42,595 nucleotides of DNA from an uncultured Sphingomonas sp. (lineage in GTDB: Bacteria; Pseudomonadota; Alphaproteobacteria; Sphingomonadales; Sphingomonadaceae), in assembly GCA_913777325.1 (NCBI GenBank), contig CAJYSA010000085.1:1-42595 (forward strand), read 5' to 3'. Under the pieces are notes generated by a model. The model saw nothing but the letters and a program-made list of their open reading frames with translations. It did no database searches and had not been told where the DNA came from. Shown piece by piece: positions 40,868 to 42,595 of this stretch; the stretch's first letter is position 1; each line of letters opens with the position of its first letter. A program made the position numbers and the translations under genes.

Positions 40868-42595
40868 TGCGGTGGCTGGCGCTTCCGCTGCTGCTCGCCT
40901 CGACCGCAGCGGTCGCCGCGCCCAAGGCGGTCACCAATCTCGACGATAACTGGCAGGTCCGCATCGATCCGCAGGATGCGGAGGCAGCCAAGGCGCATAC
41001 CCGCACCGCCAAATGGTTTCGGGCAACCGTGCCGGGCAGCGTGCAACAGGCGCTGATCGCGACGAAACAGGTGCCCGATCCGTTCAAGGGCACCAACGAA
41101 GCCGCGATCCAATGGGCCGGGCTGACCACGTGGCAGTATCGGCGCACCCTGACGCTCAGCCCGGAGCAGATGGCGCGGGATCACCTCGATCTCGTGTTCG
41201 ACGCGCTCGACACGTTCGCGACCGTGGCGGTCAACGGCCAGAACGTGCTGTCGACCGACAACGCGCACCGCCAGTGGCGCGTCGATGCGAAGCGGTTCCT
41301 GAAGGCGGGCGACAACACGATCACCCTCACCTTCGCCTCGCCGATCCGGACGATGCAGCCCAAGGTGCTGGCCGAGGCGCATCCGCTCCCCGGCGAATAT
41401 GATTCCGCGTTCGGCGACGAGCCGAAGGGCAAGCAGACCTCCCCCTATATCCGCAAGCCCAAGTACGACTGGAGCTGGGACTGGGGACCGCGCATCATCA
41501 ACGTCGGGCCGACGCAGCCGATGCGGCTGGAGTCGTGGGACGATGCGCGGCTGGCGCAGATGCTGGTGCAGCAGGTCGCGCTGAACGATGCCGAGGCGCG
41601 GCTGGACGCGAAATTCGGTGTGGTCGCCGATCGCGCCGGCCCCGCGCTGGTGCGCGCGACGATCACCGCGCCGGACGGCAAGGTCGTCACCGCAGAACAG
41701 GCGGTCACGTTGGCGGCGGGCGACAATCGCGTCACCGTGCCGCTGACGATCGCGCAGCCGCAGCGCTGGCAGCCGGTCGGTTACGGTGCGCAGCCGTTGT
41801 ACCGGGTGGCGGGGGCGCTGGTCGAGAACGGCACCGAAAGCGACCATGCCGAGCGCCGCATCGGCCTGCGCACCGTCGAGCTGATCCGGGGTGGCGGAGC
41901 ATTCGGGTTCAAGGTCAACGGGACGCCGATCTTCGCCAAGGGCGCGAACCTGATCCCGTTCGACAACTTTCCCGCACGCGTGACGGCGGACAAGATGCGT
42001 GGGCTGCTCGCCGACGCGAAGTCGTCGAACATGAACATGATCCGCGTCTGGGGCGGCGGTTACTATCTGCCCGACGCCTTCTTCGATGCCGCCAACGAAC
42101 TGGGGCTGATGATCTGGTCGGACTTCATGTTCGGCGGCGCGGTGACCCCGCCGGATGCGGCGTTCCGCGAGAATGTGCGCGTCGAGGCCGAGCAGCAGGT
42201 TGCACGCGTCTCGGGCCATCCCTCGATCGTCTTGTGGGCGGGCGGCAACGAGGTGCTGTCGGGCTGGGAAAATTGGTCGGATCGCAAGGCCTTCAAGAAA
42301 GCGGTCGGCGCCGACGAGCAAGAGCGGATCGGCGCGGGGATGGCGATCCTGTTCGACGGCGTGCTGCGGCAGGCGGTGCGCGATTTCGATCCGGCGGTGC
42401 CGTACTGGCCCGGTTCACCCTCCACCGATTACGACGGCCCGGTGGATACCGATGCAGCGGGCGACCGCCATTTCTGGGACGTGTGGTCGGGATCGAAGCC
42501 GGTCGCGAACTACCTGAATTCCTGCCCGCGCTTCATGTCGGAATATGGTTTCCAGGCGATGCCCGATCTGGCGACGATCAAGGACTTCGCGGGCA
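40867..42595 (+). CDS. Beta-mannosidase, GH2 (partial, C-terminus beyond right edge), exported
   Basis: First 576 residues of a GH2 beta-mannosidase, which usually has about 850. Signal peptide 1-18 (RWLALPLLLASTAAVAA). The jelly-roll sugar-binding domain shows the beta-mannosidase signature QWAGLTTWQYRRTLTLSPEQ and PKYDWSWDWGPRI. An Ig-like domain follows, then the barrel (FKVNGTPIFAKGANLIPFDN; NMIRVWGGGYYLPDAFFDAA). Acid/base Glu462 is in LWAGGNEVLSGW and nucleophile Glu559 in FMSEYGFQAMP. It cleaves the Man-beta1,4-GlcNAc link at the N-glycan core or beta-mannan ends. It overlaps the hexosaminidase stop by one base, so the two are translated together. Confidence 0.92.
   Translation, partial: MRWLALPLLLASTAAVAAPKAVTNLDDNWQVRIDPQDAEAAKAHTRTAKWFRATVPGSVQQALIATKQVPDPFKGTNEAAIQWAGLTTWQYRRTLTLSPEQMARDHLDLVFDALDTFATVAVNGQNVLSTDNAHRQWRVDAKRFLKAGDNTITLTFASPIRTMQPKVLAEAHPLPGEYDSAFGDEPKGKQTSPYIRKPKYDWSWDWGPRIINVGPTQPMRLESWDDARLAQMLVQQVALNDAEARLDAKFGVVADRAGPALVRATITAPDGKVVTAEQAVTLAAGDNRVTVPLTIAQPQRWQPVGYGAQPLYRVAGALVENGTESDHAERRIGLRTVELIRGGGAFGFKVNGTPIFAKGANLIPFDNFPARVTADKMRGLLADAKSSNMNMIRVWGGGYYLPDAFFDAANELGLMIWSDFMFGGAVTPPDAAFRENVRVEAEQQVARVSGHPSIVLWAGGNEVLSGWENWSDRKAFKKAVGADEQERIGAGMAILFDGVLRQAVRDFDPAVPYWPGSPSTDYDGPVDTDAAGDRHFWDVWSGSKPVANYLNSCPRFMSEYGFQAMPDLATIKDFAG

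Overview
The window is about 42.6 kb of GC-rich bacterial chromosome that looks like a sphingomonad (Alphaproteobacteria, Sphingomonas or a close relative). The pointers are the very high GC codon use, a TamA-TamB pair, two large TonB-dependent receptors (one of the Xanthomonas/Caulobacter carbohydrate type), an HisKA_2-type bacteriophytochrome, a short phasin and many ATGA stop/start overlaps. I see no tRNA, rRNA, insertion sequence, prophage or CRISPR array.

Layout. 1-5678 (minus): tamA followed by tamB (cut by the left edge), the outer-membrane protein translocation and assembly module. 5831-7767 (plus): acyl-CoA dehydrogenase plus a crotonase-fold protein that lacks the two hydratase glutamates. 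7851-13968 (plus): a complete tripartite RND efflux operon (lipoprotein adaptor, inner-membrane pump, outer-membrane channel with an unusual Gly/Thr-rich loop). 13986-17391: phasin (minus), a frameshifted exported-protein gene, a secreted cyclophilin, an M20 amidohydrolase and heme oxygenase (plus). 17396-19534 (minus): a bacteriophytochrome histidine kinase that meets the heme oxygenase tail to tail, so the enzyme that makes biliverdin lies beside the photoreceptor that needs it. 19675-22926: a PilZ protein, an orphan [2Fe-2S] subunit, a lipoprotein and an L,D-transpeptidase (minus), and two small proteins, one a 33-residue membrane peptide.

23030-42595 is the most interesting part: a carbohydrate locus whose enzymes match the core of a eukaryotic N-linked glycan, Man-beta1,4-GlcNAc-beta1,4-GlcNAc-Asn. 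A beta-mannosidase (GH2, cut by the right edge) can remove the mannose. A GH20 hexosaminidase can split the chitobiose. A glycosylasparaginase with a Tat-like signal can free the last GlcNAc from Asn. Two TonB receptors would bring glycan in. A private two-protein PTS (EIIA-HPr-EI fusion plus an EIICB) would import and phosphorylate GlcNAc. NagA and a NagB-II type SIS deaminase then convert GlcNAc-6-P to fructose-6-P. A GntR/UTRA regulator sits between the two plus-strand blocks. A cutC gene is translationally coupled to the glycosylasparaginase and lies inside this operon, which suggests a glycan-related role rather than copper handling. The transporter carries a second, degenerate EIIB domain in which His stands in for the phosphorylated Cys.

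Limits: all family calls come from reading motifs. No database search or structure prediction was run, and regulatory sites are candidates only.
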